This document shows, in pieces, positions 43,949 through 55,942 of a DNA stretch of 64,000 bases. The notes under the pieces are model-generated. The model did no database searches. It saw only the letters and a list, made by a program, of their open reading frames with translations, and was not told the DNA's origin. The stretch spans positions 2,637,356 through 2,701,355 of the forward strand of contig NZ_CP017834.1 of NCBI RefSeq assembly GCF_001907975.1, read 5' to 3'. Both the position numbers and the translations under genes were made by a program. How positions within the stretch are numbered: position 1 is the stretch's first letter; the number at the start of each line of letters is the position of its first letter. The stretch comes from Silvanigrella aquatica. Lineage in GTDB: Bacteria > Bdellovibrionota_B > Oligoflexia > Silvanigrellales > Silvanigrellaceae.

Positions 43949-46900
43949 ATGGCCAACCTGGCATCTAGCTTCGTCCGTCACCGCCGCAGTTTTGCTAAAG
44001 TAAAACCAATTATTGGAATGCCAAATCTAATTGACATTCAAAAGAAGTCGTACGCTGAATTCTTACAAGGTACCGATTCCGCTGATTCTCGCATTGAAGC
44101 GGGTTTACAAGGCGTTTTCAAGAGTGTTTTCCCTGTGCAAGATTTTGATGCAACAGCTTCTGTTGAATTCGTCAGTTATTCACTTGACGAGCCAAAATAC
44201 ACCGTTGAAGAGTGCCGCTCCAAAGGCATGACTTATGCTGCCCCTGTAAAAGTTCTTATTCGTCTCATCATTTGGGACATTGACCATGACACCGGAGTCA
44301 AATCCATTCGTGGTTTCAAAGAACAAGAAGTTTACTTTGGTGAAATCCCTCTCATGACTCAAAACGGAACATTTATCATAAATGGTACCGAGCGTGTTGT
44401 GGTTTCGCAACTTCACCGTTCACCTGGTGTATTTTTTGACCATGACAAAGGCAAAACACTGTCCTCCGGTAAATTCTTGTATAACGCCCGCGTTATACCT
44501 TACCGCGGTTCATGGCTTGATTTTGAATTTGACACAAAAGATATTCTTTATTGCCGAATAGATCGTCGCAGAAAAATGCCTGCAACTGTTCTGTTAAAAG
44601 CACTTGGTTATACCACAGAAGAACTTTTAGGAACATTCTACGAATGCGAAACTGTTGTCATTCGTGATGGTCAGTTCTTCAGAAAAGTTGACCTCGATCG
44701 CTTACGCGGACAACGAGCTTCTAGCGATATTATGGATCCTAAAAATCCAAGTAACACTTTGGTAAAACGTAACCGTAAAATTTCAGTACTGCATATTAAA
44801 CAATTAAAAGCAGCAGGCGTAGAAGAACTCCATTTCCCACAAGAAGAACTTATTGGAAAAATCATTGGTCAAGACATTATTGACGATGACACCGGTGAAG
44901 TTTTATTCCCAATTAATACCGAAATTTCTGAAAAAATTGTCGATGCCATTACGCAAAGAGGCATTTCCTCTTTCCAAATTCTCTTTATCGACGATCTTAA
45001 CGTAGATTCCTCTTTCCGTGACACCCTCATGGTAGATAAAACGTTAAATACAGAAGAAGCTCTTCTTGAAATTTATCGTAGAATGCGTCCAGGGGATCCA
45101 CCGACACTTGAAAATGCAAGTAATCTTTTCCAAAATTTATTCTTTGAAAAAGACAGATACGACTTATCACGTGTAGGTCGTTTAAAATTAAATGAAAAAT
45201 TAGACCTTGGTATTGACATTGATTACCGCACCTTAACTCGCGAAGATATCATTGGGACAGTAAAACGTCTTCTCGATGTCCGCAGCGGTAAAATTAAAGT
45301 GGACGACATTGACCACCTTGGCAACCGTCGTGTGCGTGCCGTTGGTGAGTTACTCGAAAATCAATACCGCATTGGATTAACCCGTATTGAACGCGCTATT
45401 AAAGAGCGTCTGCAATTACAAGATCTCGACAGCCTTATGCCGCACGATCTCGTCAATGCAAAACCTGTAACTGCCGTTGTGAAAGAATTCTTTGGTTCTT
45501 CTCAGCTTAGCCAGTTTATGGATCAAACAAACCCACTTGCTGAAGTTTACCACAAACGCCGTTTATCAGCCCTCGGGCCTGGTGGTCTTTCACGTGAAAG
45601 AGCCGGCTTCGAAGTGCGTGACGTTCACCCAACGCATTACGGTCGTATTTGTCCTATTGAAACACCCGAAGGTCCAAACATTGGTCTTATCGTTTCTTTA
45701 GCGTCCTTTGCTCAAGTAAACAAATATGGATTTATCGAAACGCCATATCGTACTGTTACCGATCGTCTTCCTATAGATGAAGTTCGTTACTACTCGTCTA
45801 CAGATGAATGGCGTGATCACGTTATTGCGCAAGCACGCATTTATCCTGATCATGAAAATAAAATTAATGCCAACGATCTTCTTAACGCACGTAGTTCTGG
45901 TGAAACCAATATCTACTCTGCAGAAGAAGTCGACCTTATGGATGTGGCAACAAACCAAGCGGTTTCTGTTGCGGCATCACTTATTCCGTTTCTTCAAAAT
46001 GACGATGCCCACCGTGCCCTCATGGGTGCCAACATGCAACGCCAAGGCTTGCCTTTGCTACGCACAAAAGCACCACTCATTGGTACAGGCATGGAACGCA
46101 CTGTGGCGGCCGACTCCGGCGTTACAGTGGTTTCCCGTCGTGCAGGTACTGTTATTTCTGTTGATGCGGAACGCGTTGTTATTAAAGCAAACGAAGTTTC
46201 CTCTGACGTGACAGAAGTGGCATCGGAAGTGGACATTTACACTCTCGTGAAGTTTACACGTTCCAACGTGGACACCTGTGTCAACCAAAAACCAATTGTT
46301 AAAGTGGGCGATAAGGTTGAAAAAGGTGACATTATTGCGGACGGTTTTGCAACTGAAATGGGCGAACTCGCTCTTGGCCAAAACGTCGTCGTCGCGTTCC
46401 TTCCTTGGAATGGCTACAACTACGAAGATGGTATTGTTGTTTCTGAGCGCATTGTTCGCGAAGATCTCTATACATCTGTTTATATTCAAGAATTTGAATG
46501 TATCAGCCGTGATACAAAACTTGGAAAAGAAGAAATCACTTCAGATATTCCTAACGTCAGCGATGAGTCTCTCAAAGACCTCGACGACGCCGGCGTCGTG
46601 CGCATTGGTGCTGAAGTAAAACCAGGAGATATTCTCGTTGGTAAGCTCACTCCAAAAGCAGAAACACAACTGACACCGGAAGAAAAACTTCTCCGTGCCA
46701 TCTTCGGTGAAAAAGCTGCAGACGTGCGTGACACCTCCCTTCGTGTTCCACCGGGAGTACAAGGTACTGTTATCGGTGCGAAAGTATTCTCTCGTGAAGG
46801 TGCGGAACTCGATAGCCGTATGATTCAAGTTCAAGAACAAGAAATTGCTAAACTCAAAAAAGATGAGCGCGATCGTATTCAAATTATCCGCAAATCCACT

Positions 46901-48121
46901 GTTGAGAAATTAGAGTCTCTTCTTGCTGGTGAATCCGCTGCTGTCAGTTTTGAAACAAAACACGAAAGCCAAACCCACAAAATTGCTTCGGGCGAAAAAA
47001 TCACCAGAGAAGCTTTTGCGGGCATGACAATTGAACAAATTAAATCACTCGAAGTGATCAGCTCCGACAAGAGCGCTCTTCTTGCTAAAATCAAGAAGTC
47101 CATGAACGAAAAAATAGCTCTCGTTCGTGAAATGACGGAATCGCAAATTGCACGCGCAAAACGCGGTGACGAATTGCCTCCAGGCGTTATCAAAATGGTT
47201 AAAGTTTATGTGGCTATCAAACGCCGTCTTCAAGTGGGTGATAAACTCGCAGGTCGTCACGGTAACAAGGGTGTTATTTCTAAAATCGTACCGATTGAAG
47301 ACATGCCTTACCTTGAAAATGGCCAACCTGTTGATATCGTGTTGAGCCCTCTTGGGGTTCCTTCACGTATGAACATCGGACAAATTATGGAAACACACTT
47401 TGGTTGGGCAGCACGAGGCATTGGTCAAAAAATCAATGATATGCTCGATAAAGCTGCACCACGCAAAGAACTTGAAGACTATATCTGCAAGGTTTGGGAC
47501 GATCCTTCTGTTCACGAATTTGTAAAATCTTGTACAAACGAAGAATTACGCCAATTCGTACGCAAATATAAAGAAGGCGTCACACTTTCAAACCCTGTGT
47601 TTGACGGTGCCGAAGAAGAAGAAATCTTTAAATATCTTGAACTTGCCGACCTCGATCGCTCAGGACAGGTCACACTGTATGATGGTCGTACCGGTGAAAA
47701 ATTCAATCGCCAGGTTACAGTCGGAGTCATGTATGTGCTTCGTCTTCACCACCTTGTTGATGAGAAAATCCACGCGCGCTCTATTGGGCCTTACAGCCTT
47801 GTTACGCAACAGCCTCTTGGTGGTAAAGCCCAATTTGGTGGTCAGCGTCTCGGGGAAATGGAAGTGTGGGCAATGGAAGCGTATGGAGCTGCTTACACAC
47901 TCCAAGAATTCTTAACCGTAAAATCAGATGACATCGCAGGTCGTACAAAAATGTACGAAGCAGTTGTAAAAGGCGAGAACATGATGCTCCCTGGCTTGCC
48001 AGAGTCCTTCAACGTTCTTGTCAAAGAAATGCAATCGCTTGCTTTGGATGTCAGCCTCATACGTGATGAAAGTGAAATCAGTCTTGATGATCTTCAACGC
48101 GATGTGCGTGAAATCCAATAA
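43949..48121 (+). CDS. rpoB: RNA polymerase beta subunit
   Basis: 1390 residues from ATG 43949, preceded by AGAGGA; the frame opens 39 codons earlier without a site. Conserved regions include [19 protein letters not shown] at the start, the rifampicin pocket [19 protein letters not shown] and [34 protein letters not shown], the [12 protein letters not shown] loop and the C-terminal RFGEMEVWALEAYGAA-type clamp (here [16 protein letters not shown]). Followed after 18 bases by rpoC. Confidence 0.98.
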   Translation: MANLASSFVRHRRSFAKVKPIIGMPNLIDIQKKSYAEFLQGTDSADSRIEAGLQGVFKSVFPVQDFDATASVEFVSYSLDEPKYTVEECRSKGMTYAAPVKVLIRLIIWDIDHDTGVKSIRGFKEQEVYFGEIPLMTQNGTFIINGTERVVVSQLHRSPGVFFDHDKGKTLSSGKFLYNARVIPYRGSWLDFEFDTKDILYCRIDRRRKMPATVLLKALGYTTEELLGTFYECETVVIRDGQFFRKVDLDRLRGQRASSDIMDPKNPSNTLVKRNRKISVLHIKQLKAAGVEELHFPQEELIGKIIGQDIIDDDTGEVLFPINTEISEKIVDAITQRGISSFQILFIDDLNVDSSFRDTLMVDKTLNTEEALLEIYRRMRPGDPPTLENASNLFQNLFFEKDRYDLSRVGRLKLNEKLDLGIDIDYRTLTREDIIGTVKRLLDVRSGKIKVDDIDHLGNRRVRAVGELLENQYRIGLTRIERAIKERLQLQDLDSLMPHDLVNAKPVTAVVKEFFGSSQLSQFMDQTNPLAEVYHKRRLSALGPGGLSRERAGFEVRDVHPTHYGRICPIETPEGPNIGLIVSLASFAQVNKYGFIETPYRTVTDRLPIDEVRYYSSTDEWRDHVIAQARIYPDHENKINANDLLNARSSGETNIYSAEEVDLMDVATNQAVSVAASLIPFLQNDDAHRALMGANMQRQGLPLLRTKAPLIGTGMERTVAADSGVTVVSRRAGTVISVDAERVVIKANEVSSDVTEVASEVDIYTLVKFTRSNVDTCVNQKPIVKVGDKVEKGDIIADGFATEMGELALGQNVVVAFLPWNGYNYEDGIVVSERIVREDLYTSVYIQEFECISRDTKLGKEEITSDIPNVSDESLKDLDDAGVVRIGAEVKPGDILVGKLTPKAETQLTPEEKLLRAIFGEKAADVRDTSLRVPPGVQGTVIGAKVFSREGAELDSRMIQVQEQEIAKLKKDERDRIQIIRKSTVEKLESLLAGESAAVSFETKHESQTHKIASGEKITREAFAGMTIEQIKSLEVISSDKSALLAKIKKSMNEKIALVREMTESQIARAKRGDELPPGVIKMVKVYVAIKRRLQVGDKLAGRHGNKGVISKIVPIEDMPYLENGQPVDIVLSPLGVPSRMNIGQIMETHFGWAARGIGQKINDMLDKAAPRKELEDYICKVWDDPSVHEFVKSCTNEELRQFVRKYKEGVTLSNPVFDGAEEEEIFKYLELADLDRSGQVTLYDGRTGEKFNRQVTVGVMYVLRLHHLVDEKIHARSIGPYSLVTQQPLGGKAQFGGQRLGEMEVWAMEAYGAAYTLQEFLTVKSDDIAGRTKMYEAVVKGENMMLPGLPESFNVLVKEMQSLALDVSLIRDESEISLDDLQRDVREIQ

Positions 48122-48139
48122 TACCGAAGGAGTTTAAGC

Positions 48140-51100
48140 ATGAATATGAATGAAGGTTCCAAAGATGTTTACAGTTTCTTCGAAAAACCTGTAGATCCTT
48201 TGAGTTTTAGTGCCGTTAAAATTGGTTTAGCTTCTCCTGAACGCATCAGAAGTTGGTCTTATGGCGAAGTCAAAAAACCAGAAACAATCAACTACAGAAC
48301 ATTTAAACCTGAACGTGATGGTCTTTTCTGCGGAAAAATCTTTGGCCCCGTTCGTGACTTCGAATGTATCTGTGGAAAATACAAACGCAAAAAACACCGT
48401 GGAACTGTGTGTGAAAAATGCGGCGTTGAAGTTATTGAGAGCAAAGTACGTCGTGAACGTCTTGGCCACATTAACTTAGCAAGCCCTGTGGCACACATTT
48501 GGTTCTTAAAAAGCTTACCATCCCGTATCGGTTGCGTTGTAGATATCTCCTTGAAAGATCTTGAAAAAGTTCTTTATTGTGAGTCCTATATCGTCCTCGA
48601 TCCCGGGACAAGCGATCTTAAAAAGCATGAGCTTATTTCAGAAGAGCGCTTTGCTGCCAAAGTCCGCGAACTTGGAAACAATGCTTTACGCGTAGGCATT
48701 GGTGCCGACGCCTTGCTTGAAATGCTTCAATCTGTCGATGTTTTTGAACTCTCTGAACAACTCAAAGAGTCTCTCTTGAACACGACATCTGATGCGCAAA
48801 GTAAAAAATTAATCAAACGCCTCAAAGTGGTGGGTGCCTTTACCATGAGCGATAACCGTCCTGAATGGATGATGTTATCCGTTATTCCGGTATTGCCTCC
48901 CGACCTCCGTCCCCTTGTTCCTTTGGACGGCGGCCGCTTTGCGACGTCTGACTTAAACGACCTCTACCGTCGTGTGATCAACCGTAATAACCGTTTGTTG
49001 CGCTTGATTGAGTTAAACGCACCTGAAATCATCGTGCGTAATGAAAAACGCATGCTCCAGGAAGCTATCGATGCCTTGTTTGACAACGGTCGTCGTGGAA
49101 AAGTATTCACCGGTCCAAACAAGCGTCCTCTGCGCTCCCTCTCTGACATGCTCAAAGGGAAAAGCGGTCGTTTCCGTCAAAACTTGCTTGGTAAGCGCGT
49201 GGACTATTCAGGCCGTTCCGTTATTGTGGCAGGTCCTGAACTCCGCTTACACCAATGCGGTCTGCCTAAACTTATGGCTCTTGAAATGTTCAAGCCTTTC
49301 TTATTCAACAAGCTTGAAGAAAGAGGCTACGTTTCAACAATTAAAAGCGCTAAGAAAATGGTGGAAAAGGAACGTCCCGAAGTATGGGATCTCCTTGAAG
49401 AATGTACCAAAGAACACCCTGTTTTATTAAACCGTGCGCCAACACTTCACCGTTTAGGTATTCAAGCGTTCGAACCTGTTCTCATCGAAGGCAAAGCTAT
49501 TCAGCTTCACCCTTTGGTATGCCAGGCCTTTAACGCGGACTTTGACGGCGATACCATGTGCGTCCACGTTCCTTTAAGCTTAGAAGCGCAAATTGAAGCA
49601 CGCGTACTTATGATGTCGACAAATAACATTTTGTCACCTCAGCACGGGACGCCGATTATTGAGCCTCGTAAGGACATCGTTCTTGGACTCTACTATTTAA
49701 CTCGTGAAAATATTACGCTTCGCGGCGACAGCATGAAATTCTCAAGTCTTGATGAAGTTCGTGTTGCCTACGATCACGGTTTTGTTGAACTCCACACCCG
49801 TATTTTCGTTCGCTTAAATCCTGGTGAAAAAGAGCTTGTGCAAACAACTGTAGGTCGTTGTATTTTGAAAGAAGTGATTCCTGAGAACGTTCCTTTCTTC
49901 AAAAAATACAATAAAGCCCTCGATCAAAAAGCCTTGGCTGTGCTTGTAAACGATACCTATCGCCTTTGTGGTGCAAAAGAGACTGTTCTTTTAGCCGATG
50001 CCTTGCGTGAGCTTGGTTATCGCTATGCGACAGAATCAGGTATTTCTATTGCTATTAAAGACATGATGATTCCAAAAGAAAAAGTAAAACTTTTGGAAGA
50101 AGCTTATACAGAAGTAAAAGAAGTTCGTGAACAGTATGCGGAAGGTCTCATTACCGAAGGGGAACGTCACAATAAGGTAATTGATATTTGGTCCCGCGTT
50201 CAGGACGAAATTACGGTAAAAATGTTGAAACAATTGGAAACTCAAAAAGCTGTGAACCAAAAAGGCGAAACAGTGCATATCCAATCATTCAACTCTCTTT
50301 ACATGATGGCTGACTCTGGAGCCCGTGGTTCTAAACAACAGATGCGTCAGTTAGCCGGTATGAAAGGTCTTGTGGCGAAGGCAACGGGTGAAATTATTGA
50401 AACCCCAGTGACTTCTAACTTACGAGAAGGTTTCACTATCCTTCAATACTTTATTAACACTCACGGTGCGCGTAAAGGTTTGGCCGATACTGCTCTTAAA
50501 ACAGCCTCTTCTGGTTACCTTACACGTCAGCTTGTGGACGTTGCGCAAGATACGATCATCTCCGAAACCGACTGCGGAACTCTCGACGGCGTAGAAATCA
50601 CATCTGTGGTGGAAGGCGGCGAAGTTATCCAACGCGTGGGAGCTCGTACACTCGGTAGAACATCTCTTTACGACATTAAAAATCGTGCTACCGGTGAAAT
50701 TATTGTGAAGGCAAACGAAGAAATTAACGAAGAAGCCGTTATTCGCATGGATCTTGCAAAGATTGACCGCGTTTACGTCCGCTCCGTTTTAACGTGCCGC
50801 ACACGCCGTGGCGTTTGTGCAAAATGTTATGGTCGTGACCTTGCAACCGGTAACTTAGTTAACGTGGGTGAAGCTGTGGGCGTTATTGCCGCACAATCCA
50901 TTGGTGAGCCCGGTACACAGTTGACAATGCGTACGTTCCACTCCGGTGGTACGGCGACAACGCAATCACAAGCATCTTCCTATGAAGCAAAAGTGGAAGG
51001 TACTGTTCAACTTTCTAACGTCAGCTTAGTGAAAGGTCGTAGCGACTGGGATACGGCGATGGGTAGAAACGGGGAAGTGATTGTATATGACCTTGACGGC

Positions 51101-52333
51101 ATTGAACGCGATCGTCACTCTATTCCTTATGGATCAAAAGTTTTTGTCAAAGATGGCACCGCTGTAAAAGTCGGTACTATGCTCATCGAATGGGATCCCC
51201 ACTCTGTGGTCATCGTATCTGAAGTTTCAGGTAAGGTTAAATTCCAAGACCTTTTCGAAGGTATCTCTGTTGAAGAACGTACAGATGAGGTTACTGGTTT
51301 AACCCGTCGTGTTGTGATTGAAAACAAAGATACAAAAATCAAACCTGCTATTGTTGTCACAGATTCCTCTGGAACGGCTATCCGCATTACAGAAACCCGT
51401 GATGCCCGCTACCCACTTCCAAGTGGTGCGACCATCATGTTTGCTGACAACGATAACGTGTATCCAGGTGATGTGCTTGCGAAAATTCCAAGAGAGCAAG
51501 CAAAAACAAAGGATATTACAGGTGGTTTGCCGCGCGTTGCCGAGCTCTTCCTTGCGCAAAAACGCAGAACTTTTGCCATTATTTCTGAAATTGACGGATT
51601 TGTTTCCTTCGGTGCAGACATTAAAGGGAAAAGACGCGTTGTTGTCACACCTGAAATGGGTGGTGGGGACAGCCGTGAGTATCTTATTCCAAAAGGTCGC
51701 CACGTTGTTGTAACCGAAGGTGACTTCATTCGTGCCGGAGAACCGTTGGTTGATGGGCCTTTAAACCCACATGACATATTAAAAGTTTTAGGTGAAAAAG
51801 CTCTCGCTAGTTATCTCGTTTCTGAAATTCAGGCGGTTTACAAATTGCAAGGCGTGAATATCGACGATAAGCACATTGAAATTATAGTAAAACAAATGCT
51901 TCGCCGTGTAAGAATTAAAGATCCCGGAGATACTGAGTTTCTTCCCGCTGCTCAGGTGGAAAAATGGACATTTGAAGAGCAAAACGAACTTGCTATGCAA
52001 AGAGGAGCACGTCCTGCCAGCGCAGAACCTCTCCTATTAGGTATTGCAAGGGCGGCGTCTTCAACAGAGTCCTTTATTTCCGCGGCGTCTTTCCAAGAGA
52101 CAACGCGCGTTCTTACGGAAGCTGCACTTGCAGGCCGTAAAGACTTGCTCCGTGGTCTTAAAGAAAACGTTATTATGGGTCGCTTAATTCCCGCAGGTAC
52201 AGGTGTAAACTTCTATAACAACTTAGAAATGTTTGTAGAAGGTCAGAGTCTTGATGCCGAGGCTATTATTGAGGCATCAATCCCACAGGTTGTTGCTCGC
52301 CTTGGATCAGGTTCTCATCACCAAATGAGATAA
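48140..52333 (+). CDS. rpoC: RNA polymerase beta' subunit
   Basis: 1397 residues, with AAGGAG upstream of the ATG. It shows the N-terminal zinc finger (CICGKYKR... CEKCGVEV), the catalytic NADFDGD motif ([13 protein letters not shown]), the bridge helix and trigger loop ([24 protein letters not shown]), and the second zinc site ([16 protein letters not shown]). It forms the polymerase core with RpoB, RpoA and RpoZ. The stop codon lies within a hairpin. Confidence 0.98.
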   Translation: MNMNEGSKDVYSFFEKPVDPLSFSAVKIGLASPERIRSWSYGEVKKPETINYRTFKPERDGLFCGKIFGPVRDFECICGKYKRKKHRGTVCEKCGVEVIESKVRRERLGHINLASPVAHIWFLKSLPSRIGCVVDISLKDLEKVLYCESYIVLDPGTSDLKKHELISEERFAAKVRELGNNALRVGIGADALLEMLQSVDVFELSEQLKESLLNTTSDAQSKKLIKRLKVVGAFTMSDNRPEWMMLSVIPVLPPDLRPLVPLDGGRFATSDLNDLYRRVINRNNRLLRLIELNAPEIIVRNEKRMLQEAIDALFDNGRRGKVFTGPNKRPLRSLSDMLKGKSGRFRQNLLGKRVDYSGRSVIVAGPELRLHQCGLPKLMALEMFKPFLFNKLEERGYVSTIKSAKKMVEKERPEVWDLLEECTKEHPVLLNRAPTLHRLGIQAFEPVLIEGKAIQLHPLVCQAFNADFDGDTMCVHVPLSLEAQIEARVLMMSTNNILSPQHGTPIIEPRKDIVLGLYYLTRENITLRGDSMKFSSLDEVRVAYDHGFVELHTRIFVRLNPGEKELVQTTVGRCILKEVIPENVPFFKKYNKALDQKALAVLVNDTYRLCGAKETVLLADALRELGYRYATESGISIAIKDMMIPKEKVKLLEEAYTEVKEVREQYAEGLITEGERHNKVIDIWSRVQDEITVKMLKQLETQKAVNQKGETVHIQSFNSLYMMADSGARGSKQQMRQLAGMKGLVAKATGEIIETPVTSNLREGFTILQYFINTHGARKGLADTALKTASSGYLTRQLVDVAQDTIISETDCGTLDGVEITSVVEGGEVIQRVGARTLGRTSLYDIKNRATGEIIVKANEEINEEAVIRMDLAKIDRVYVRSVLTCRTRRGVCAKCYGRDLATGNLVNVGEAVGVIAAQSIGEPGTQLTMRTFHSGGTATTQSQASSYEAKVEGTVQLSNVSLVKGRSDWDTAMGRNGEVIVYDLDGIERDRHSIPYGSKVFVKDGTAVKVGTMLIEWDPHSVVIVSEVSGKVKFQDLFEGISVEERTDEVTGLTRRVVIENKDTKIKPAIVVTDSSGTAIRITETRDARYPLPSGATIMFADNDNVYPGDVLAKIPREQAKTKDITGGLPRVAELFLAQKRRTFAIISEIDGFVSFGADIKGKRRVVVTPEMGGGDSREYLIPKGRHVVVTEGDFIRAGEPLVDGPLNPHDILKVLGEKALASYLVSEIQAVYKLQGVNIDDKHIEIIVKQMLRRVRIKDPGDTEFLPAAQVEKWTFEEQNELAMQRGARPASAEPLLLGIARAASSTESFISAASFQETTRVLTEAALAGRKDLLRGLKENVIMGRLIPAGTGVNFYNNLEMFVEGQSLDAEAIIEASIPQVVARLGSGSHHQMR

Positions 52334-52353
52334 GAGATTCTTTCTCTTATCTC
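52327..52353 (+). terminator. Hairpin at the end of rpoC
   Basis: Perfect 11-bp stem (52327-52337 with 52343-52353), 5-base loop, containing the rpoC stop codon. No T-run follows, so it may be an mRNA-stabilising or pausing structure rather than a terminator. Confidence 0.5.
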
Positions 52354-52387
52354 TGCTTACTTATTGCTCTAATTTTACAATTTTTGC

Positions 52388-52426
52388 TTGACAATGGGCG
52401 TCGTTCTACGTTACGAATCGACGCCC
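52388..52426 (+). promoter_or_regulatory. TTGACA box and GC-rich hairpin upstream of rpsJ
   Basis: A perfect -35-like TTGACA (52388-52393) is followed by an 8-bp GC-rich stem GGGCGTCG/CGACGCCC (52396-52403 with 52419-52426) 20 bases before rpsJ. No good -10 box is seen at the right spacing. It may be a leader structure controlling the S10 cluster, or the remains of a terminator. Confidence 0.4.
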
Positions 52427-52446
52427 AACGGTTTGGAGTGTAATCA

Positions 52447-52758
52447 ATGGAAAGCCAAAAAATCCGTATTCGTCTTAAGGGCTATGATGTTTCTCTGGTT
52501 GACCAGAGCGTAGCTCAGATTATTAACAAGGCAAAAGGCACAGGCGCTAAAATTGCGGGTCCTGTTCCTATGCCAACGATCATTAACCGTTATACAGTGT
52601 TGAGATCACCTCACGTAGACAAAAAATCTCGCGAGCAATTTGAAATCCGCACTCACCGTCGTTTAATCGATCTTCTTGAGCCAAAACAACAAACTGTTGA
52701 TGGCCTCATGAAACTCGACTTAGCAGCTGGTGTTGATGTTGAAATCAACCTCTACTAA
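52447..52758 (+). CDS. rpsJ: 30S ribosomal protein S10
   Basis: 103 residues, standard. Sequence [50 protein letters not shown]. It is part of the 30S head and the NusB/NusE antitermination complex. It directly follows rpoC: the rpsL-rpsG-fusA-tuf genes usually found in between are absent. Confidence 0.97.
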   Translation: MESQKIRIRLKGYDVSLVDQSVAQIINKAKGTGAKIAGPVPMPTIINRYTVLRSPHVDKKSREQFEIRTHRRLIDLLEPKQQTVDGLMKLDLAAGVDVEINLY

Positions 52759-52783
52759 TAACAGGTTTTTATTTTTTAAACAC

Positions 52784-52813
52784 ACTTCTTGAAGCACTGC
52801 TTGAAGAAGTTTT
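52784..52813 (+). promoter_or_regulatory. Hairpin with short T-run between rpsJ and rplC
   Basis: ACTTCTT-G-AAGCA-C-TGCTT-G-AAGAAGT is a near-perfect palindrome (52784-52810) followed by TTTT. It lies in a 106-base gap where most S10 operons have almost none. It could be an attenuator or terminator separating rpsJ from the rest of the cluster. Confidence 0.5.
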
Positions 52814-52864
52814 AACAAAAAGCTGGCGCTGTAATCTATTGCATCCAGCAGGAGTTAAAGTCAT

Positions 52865-53416
52865 ATGGTACGTTATGCTTTTAGCAAAGTTGGCATGACT
52901 AGTGCATTTACGCAAAGCGGCACAGCCCAAGGCGTAACTGTTCTAAAAATGCAGCCAGCTAAAGTTCTTAGACACGAAACTTTGGAAAATGGCAAAGTTG
53001 TTGTTGTTGTTGAATACGATACAGGTCATAAAAATAAACTTGTACGTGGATGGGTTGTCGAAAATCCTGCTGAATACGAAGTAGGCTCACCTCTTAAAGC
53101 TCCTTCTCTCTCTGTCGGACAAAAATTAAAAATTACCGGATTCTCCAAAGGTCGTGGATTTCAAGATGCGATGACTCGTCACGGTTTTGGTGGCGGTCCT
53201 GCGAGCCATGGTAGCCGTTTCCACAGATCCCCAGGATCCGTTGGTATGCGCGCAGAGCCAGGTCGTGTTATGAAGGGCAAAAAAATGCCAGGCCAAGACG
53301 GTAATGTACAAGTAACTCTCCGCAATGTTCAGGTTGCTTACTGGTCTCATGAAGAGTCAATTATGGCTATCGTAGGCGGTGTACCTGGTGCACGCGGCGG
53401 TATGGTATTTGTTTAA
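52865..53416 (+). CDS. rplC: 50S ribosomal protein L3 (short form)
   Basis: 183 residues, about 25 fewer than the usual 205-210. The core is intact: KVGMTSAFTQSG at the start, GFSKGRGFQDAMTRHGFGGGPASHGS and FHRSPGSVGMRAEPGRVMKGKKMPGQDG near the peptidyl-transferase centre. The shortening falls in the middle loop before GFSKGRGF. Confidence 0.95.
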   Translation: MVRYAFSKVGMTSAFTQSGTAQGVTVLKMQPAKVLRHETLENGKVVVVVEYDTGHKNKLVRGWVVENPAEYEVGSPLKAPSLSVGQKLKITGFSKGRGFQDAMTRHGFGGGPASHGSRFHRSPGSVGMRAEPGRVMKGKKMPGQDGNVQVTLRNVQVAYWSHEESIMAIVGGVPGARGGMVFV

Positions 53417-53442
53417 ATTTAAGTTTTGGGAAGGGATAGCAT

Positions 53443-54039
53443 ATGTTGTCTAAAATTGAAACCCTTCCAGAGAGTTTGGTGAGCTACGCTGACCGTAACA
53501 AAGGCACTCTCTGGCAGGTTGTTAAGGCTTACAGAGCCAACCAAAGACAAGGAACTGTTGGCGTTAAAACACGCGCAATGGTGAAGTCTACCGGTAAAAA
53601 GCCTTATAAACAAAAGAAAACAGGAAGCGCTCGTCGCGGTTCTTTTGTAGCACCTCTTCACGTTGGCGGTGGTGTTGCTCATGGACCTAAAGCGCGCGAT
53701 TACCGTCAAGCAATTCCTCTTAAAATGAGTCGTGTTGCTCTTGGTATCGCACTTTCTGAGCGTGTTAAGTCTGGCAAAATTTTTGTTGGAGCACTTGATT
53801 TTCCAAGTGGGAAAACAAAAGATGCAGCGTCTGCACTAAAGAATGTTGCTGATTTATCTGGAAATACTTTGGTTTGCTTAAGCAATCCAAACGACAGCAC
53901 AATCCGTGCGCTTCGCAATATCCGCGGAGTTCACCTTGTGAGTCCAGAGCAAGTTAATGCATTTACTATTCTTCAAGCACGCAGTCTTATTGCGAGTCCA
54001 GAAGCGTTCAAAGTTCTTGAATCTAGGATAGCAGACTGA
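53443..54039 (+). CDS. rplD: 50S ribosomal protein L4
   Basis: 198 residues. The exit-tunnel loop is visible (RQGTVGVKTRAMVKSTGKKP and the KQKKTGSARRGSFVAPLHVGGG part), then the globular RNA-binding domain. L4 autoregulates the S10 operon in E. coli; whether it does so here is unknown. Normal position after rplC. Confidence 0.96.
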   Translation: MLSKIETLPESLVSYADRNKGTLWQVVKAYRANQRQGTVGVKTRAMVKSTGKKPYKQKKTGSARRGSFVAPLHVGGGVAHGPKARDYRQAIPLKMSRVALGIALSERVKSGKIFVGALDFPSGKTKDAASALKNVADLSGNTLVCLSNPNDSTIRALRNIRGVHLVSPEQVNAFTILQARSLIASPEAFKVLESRIAD

Positions 54040-54061
54040 TTTTTGAAGAAAGGAAATGAAC

Positions 54062-54388
54062 ATGCGTTCGGATTATGTTATCAAAGGTTCAGTTTTAAGC
54101 GAAAAATCTTACGGTCTATTAGAAAATAAGGTTTACACGCTTAAAGTTGATCTTAAAGCTACTAAATTAGACATCAAAGCAGCTGTTAAAGATGTTTTTG
54201 GTGTTGATGTTGTTAACGTAAATACTTCCATTTTACGTGGAAGAATTGTGCGTAAAGCTCGTTCAAAAAAAGGTGGAGCAAACGAAGTGAAACTTCCAAA
54301 CATCAAGAAAGCGTTCATCCGCTTGAAAGATGGTCAAGAGCTTCCTGCACCTGTAATGACAGCTCCTACTGAAACTGTAACGGAATAA
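54062..54388 (+). CDS. rplW: 50S ribosomal protein L23
   Basis: 108 residues from ATG 54062 (AAGGA about 8 bases upstream; an ATG two codons earlier overlaps the site). Sequence VLSEKSYGLLENKVYTLKVD, FGVDVVNVNTSILRGR. It surrounds the tunnel exit and docks trigger factor and SRP. It has a short extra C-terminal tail. Confidence 0.95.
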   Translation: MRSDYVIKGSVLSEKSYGLLENKVYTLKVDLKATKLDIKAAVKDVFGVDVVNVNTSILRGRIVRKARSKKGGANEVKLPNIKKAFIRLKDGQELPAPVMTAPTETVTE

Positions 54389-54465
54389 TTTTTCTGTTTT
54401 TTTTGGTATTTTTTTAGTTTTAATGCGCGGAAAAATCCTCGAATTATCGCGCAAGGATGAGGAAA

Positions 54466-55293
54466 ATGGGAATCAGACAATTAAGGCCATATACGGCCAC
54501 AACAAGAACACAAAGTTACATCAACTACAGGGAAGTTCTTACAACTGATACTCCTTACAAGCCGCTCTTGGCTGCAAAGCCTAGAAAAGCAGGTCGTAAT
54601 AATACAGGTCGTATTACTGTTCGCCATCACGGTGGTGGAAACAAAGTTAAGTACCGTATTATCGACTGGAAGAGAAGTCGTAAAGACGTCGAAGGTGTTG
54701 TTACTTCTGTAGAATATGATCCAAATCGTACAGCTTTTATTTCATTGGTGAAATTCATCGATGGTGACCGTCGTTACGTACTTGCTACAAATGGCGTTAA
54801 GGTTGGTACAAAAATTATCGCTTCTCAAGAAGCTGATATCAAAGCTGGCAACAGCCTCCCGCTCAAAAAGATCCCTGCTGGTACTATTATCCACAGTGTC
54901 GAAATGCGTCCCGGAGCTGGTGCAAAGTTAGTTCGTAGTGCTGGTGCATCTGCGACTTTGGTTGGCCGTATTGAAAAATACGCACAAATTCGTATGCCGT
55001 CTGGAGAGCTTCGTCTTATCCCTGAAGATTGCTATGCAACAATCGGTACTGTTTCCAATGCAGACCATATGAACGTTTCTATTGGTAAAGCTGGCCGTAA
55101 TCGTTGGAAAGGTGTTCGCCCAACCGTTCGTGGTGTTGCTATGAACCCGGTTGACCATCCAATGGGTGGTGGTGAAGGTCGTACAAGTGGTGGCCGTCAT
55201 CCATGCTCTCCATGGGGTCAATTGTCTAAGGGCTACAAAACACGCAAGGTAAAACCTAGCGATAAGTTTATCGTAAGCCGTCGTAAGAAATAA
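54466..55293 (+). CDS. rplB: 50S ribosomal protein L2
   Basis: 275 residues from ATG 54466; an ATG three codons earlier touches the AAGGA site and is unlikely to be used. Conserved: [32 protein letters not shown], the peptidyl-transferase-proximal [20 protein letters not shown] with its His. Essential for subunit joining. Confidence 0.97.
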   Translation: MGIRQLRPYTATTRTQSYINYREVLTTDTPYKPLLAAKPRKAGRNNTGRITVRHHGGGNKVKYRIIDWKRSRKDVEGVVTSVEYDPNRTAFISLVKFIDGDRRYVLATNGVKVGTKIIASQEADIKAGNSLPLKKIPAGTIIHSVEMRPGAGAKLVRSAGASATLVGRIEKYAQIRMPSGELRLIPEDCYATIGTVSNADHMNVSIGKAGRNRWKGVRPTVRGVAMNPVDHPMGGGEGRTSGGRHPCSPWGQLSKGYKTRKVKPSDKFIVSRRKK

Positions 55294-55318
55294 TTTCGAA
55301 TTGCTTAAGGGGTAAAGC

Positions 55319-55594
55319 ATGTCACGTTCGTTAAAAAAGGGTCCTTTTGTAGACACCCATCTGCTTAAAGCAGCAGATAAAAACAAGGGTGCTGCGAAAG
55401 TCATTAAAACATGGAGCCGCCGTTCCACAATTATTCCAGATTTCGTTGGACTCACGTTTGCAGTTCACAATGGAAAAAAGTTCGTTCCCGTTTATGTGAA
55501 CGAAAATATGGTTGGACACAAGCTTGGTGAATTTTCGCCAACTCGTACTTTCCATGGTCATGGTGCGGATAAAAAAGCCGCTAAGAAAAAGTAA
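55319..55594 (+). CDS. rpsS: 30S ribosomal protein S19
   Basis: 91 residues, standard. Sequence [53 protein letters not shown]. It forms a head complex with S13. It follows rplB after 25 bases with an AAGGGG site. Confidence 0.97.
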   Translation: MSRSLKKGPFVDTHLLKAADKNKGAAKVIKTWSRRSTIIPDFVGLTFAVHNGKKFVPVYVNENMVGHKLGEFSPTRTFHGHGADKKAAKKK

Positions 55595-55604
55595 GAGGTA
55601 ATTT

Positions 55605-55928
55605 ATGGACGCAAAAGCAACACACTTTGCTGCAAAGTGTACCGCACGTAAGGCAAGATTGTTAAGACCGCTCATCATCGGTAAAACTGTTCCACAAGCG
55701 ATTGCCGTACTTTCTGTTGAAAGACGCTCTGGCTCTGTTGCCACAGTAAAGCTTATCCGTTCCGCGTTGGCACAGCTTCCTGAAAATAGTGCTGTAAACA
55801 CTGTAATTAGTGACTTTGTAGTGAATGAAGGTCCTCGCCGTCGCATGTTCATGCCTCGTGCTCAAGGACGCGCAACGCCAATATTAAAAAAGACGTCGCA
55901 CTTAACTATTCGTCTTAAACTTAATTAA
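55605..55928 (+). CDS. rplV: 50S ribosomal protein L22
   Basis: 107 residues. The tunnel-lining beta-hairpin is present near [21 protein letters not shown]. It is 10 bases after rpsS with a GAGG site. Slightly shorter at its ends than the usual 110. Confidence 0.96.
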   Translation: MDAKATHFAAKCTARKARLLRPLIIGKTVPQAIAVLSVERRSGSVATVKLIRSALAQLPENSAVNTVISDFVVNEGPRRRMFMPRAQGRATPILKKTSHLTIRLKLN

Positions 55929-55942
55929 CAGAGGGTACAACA

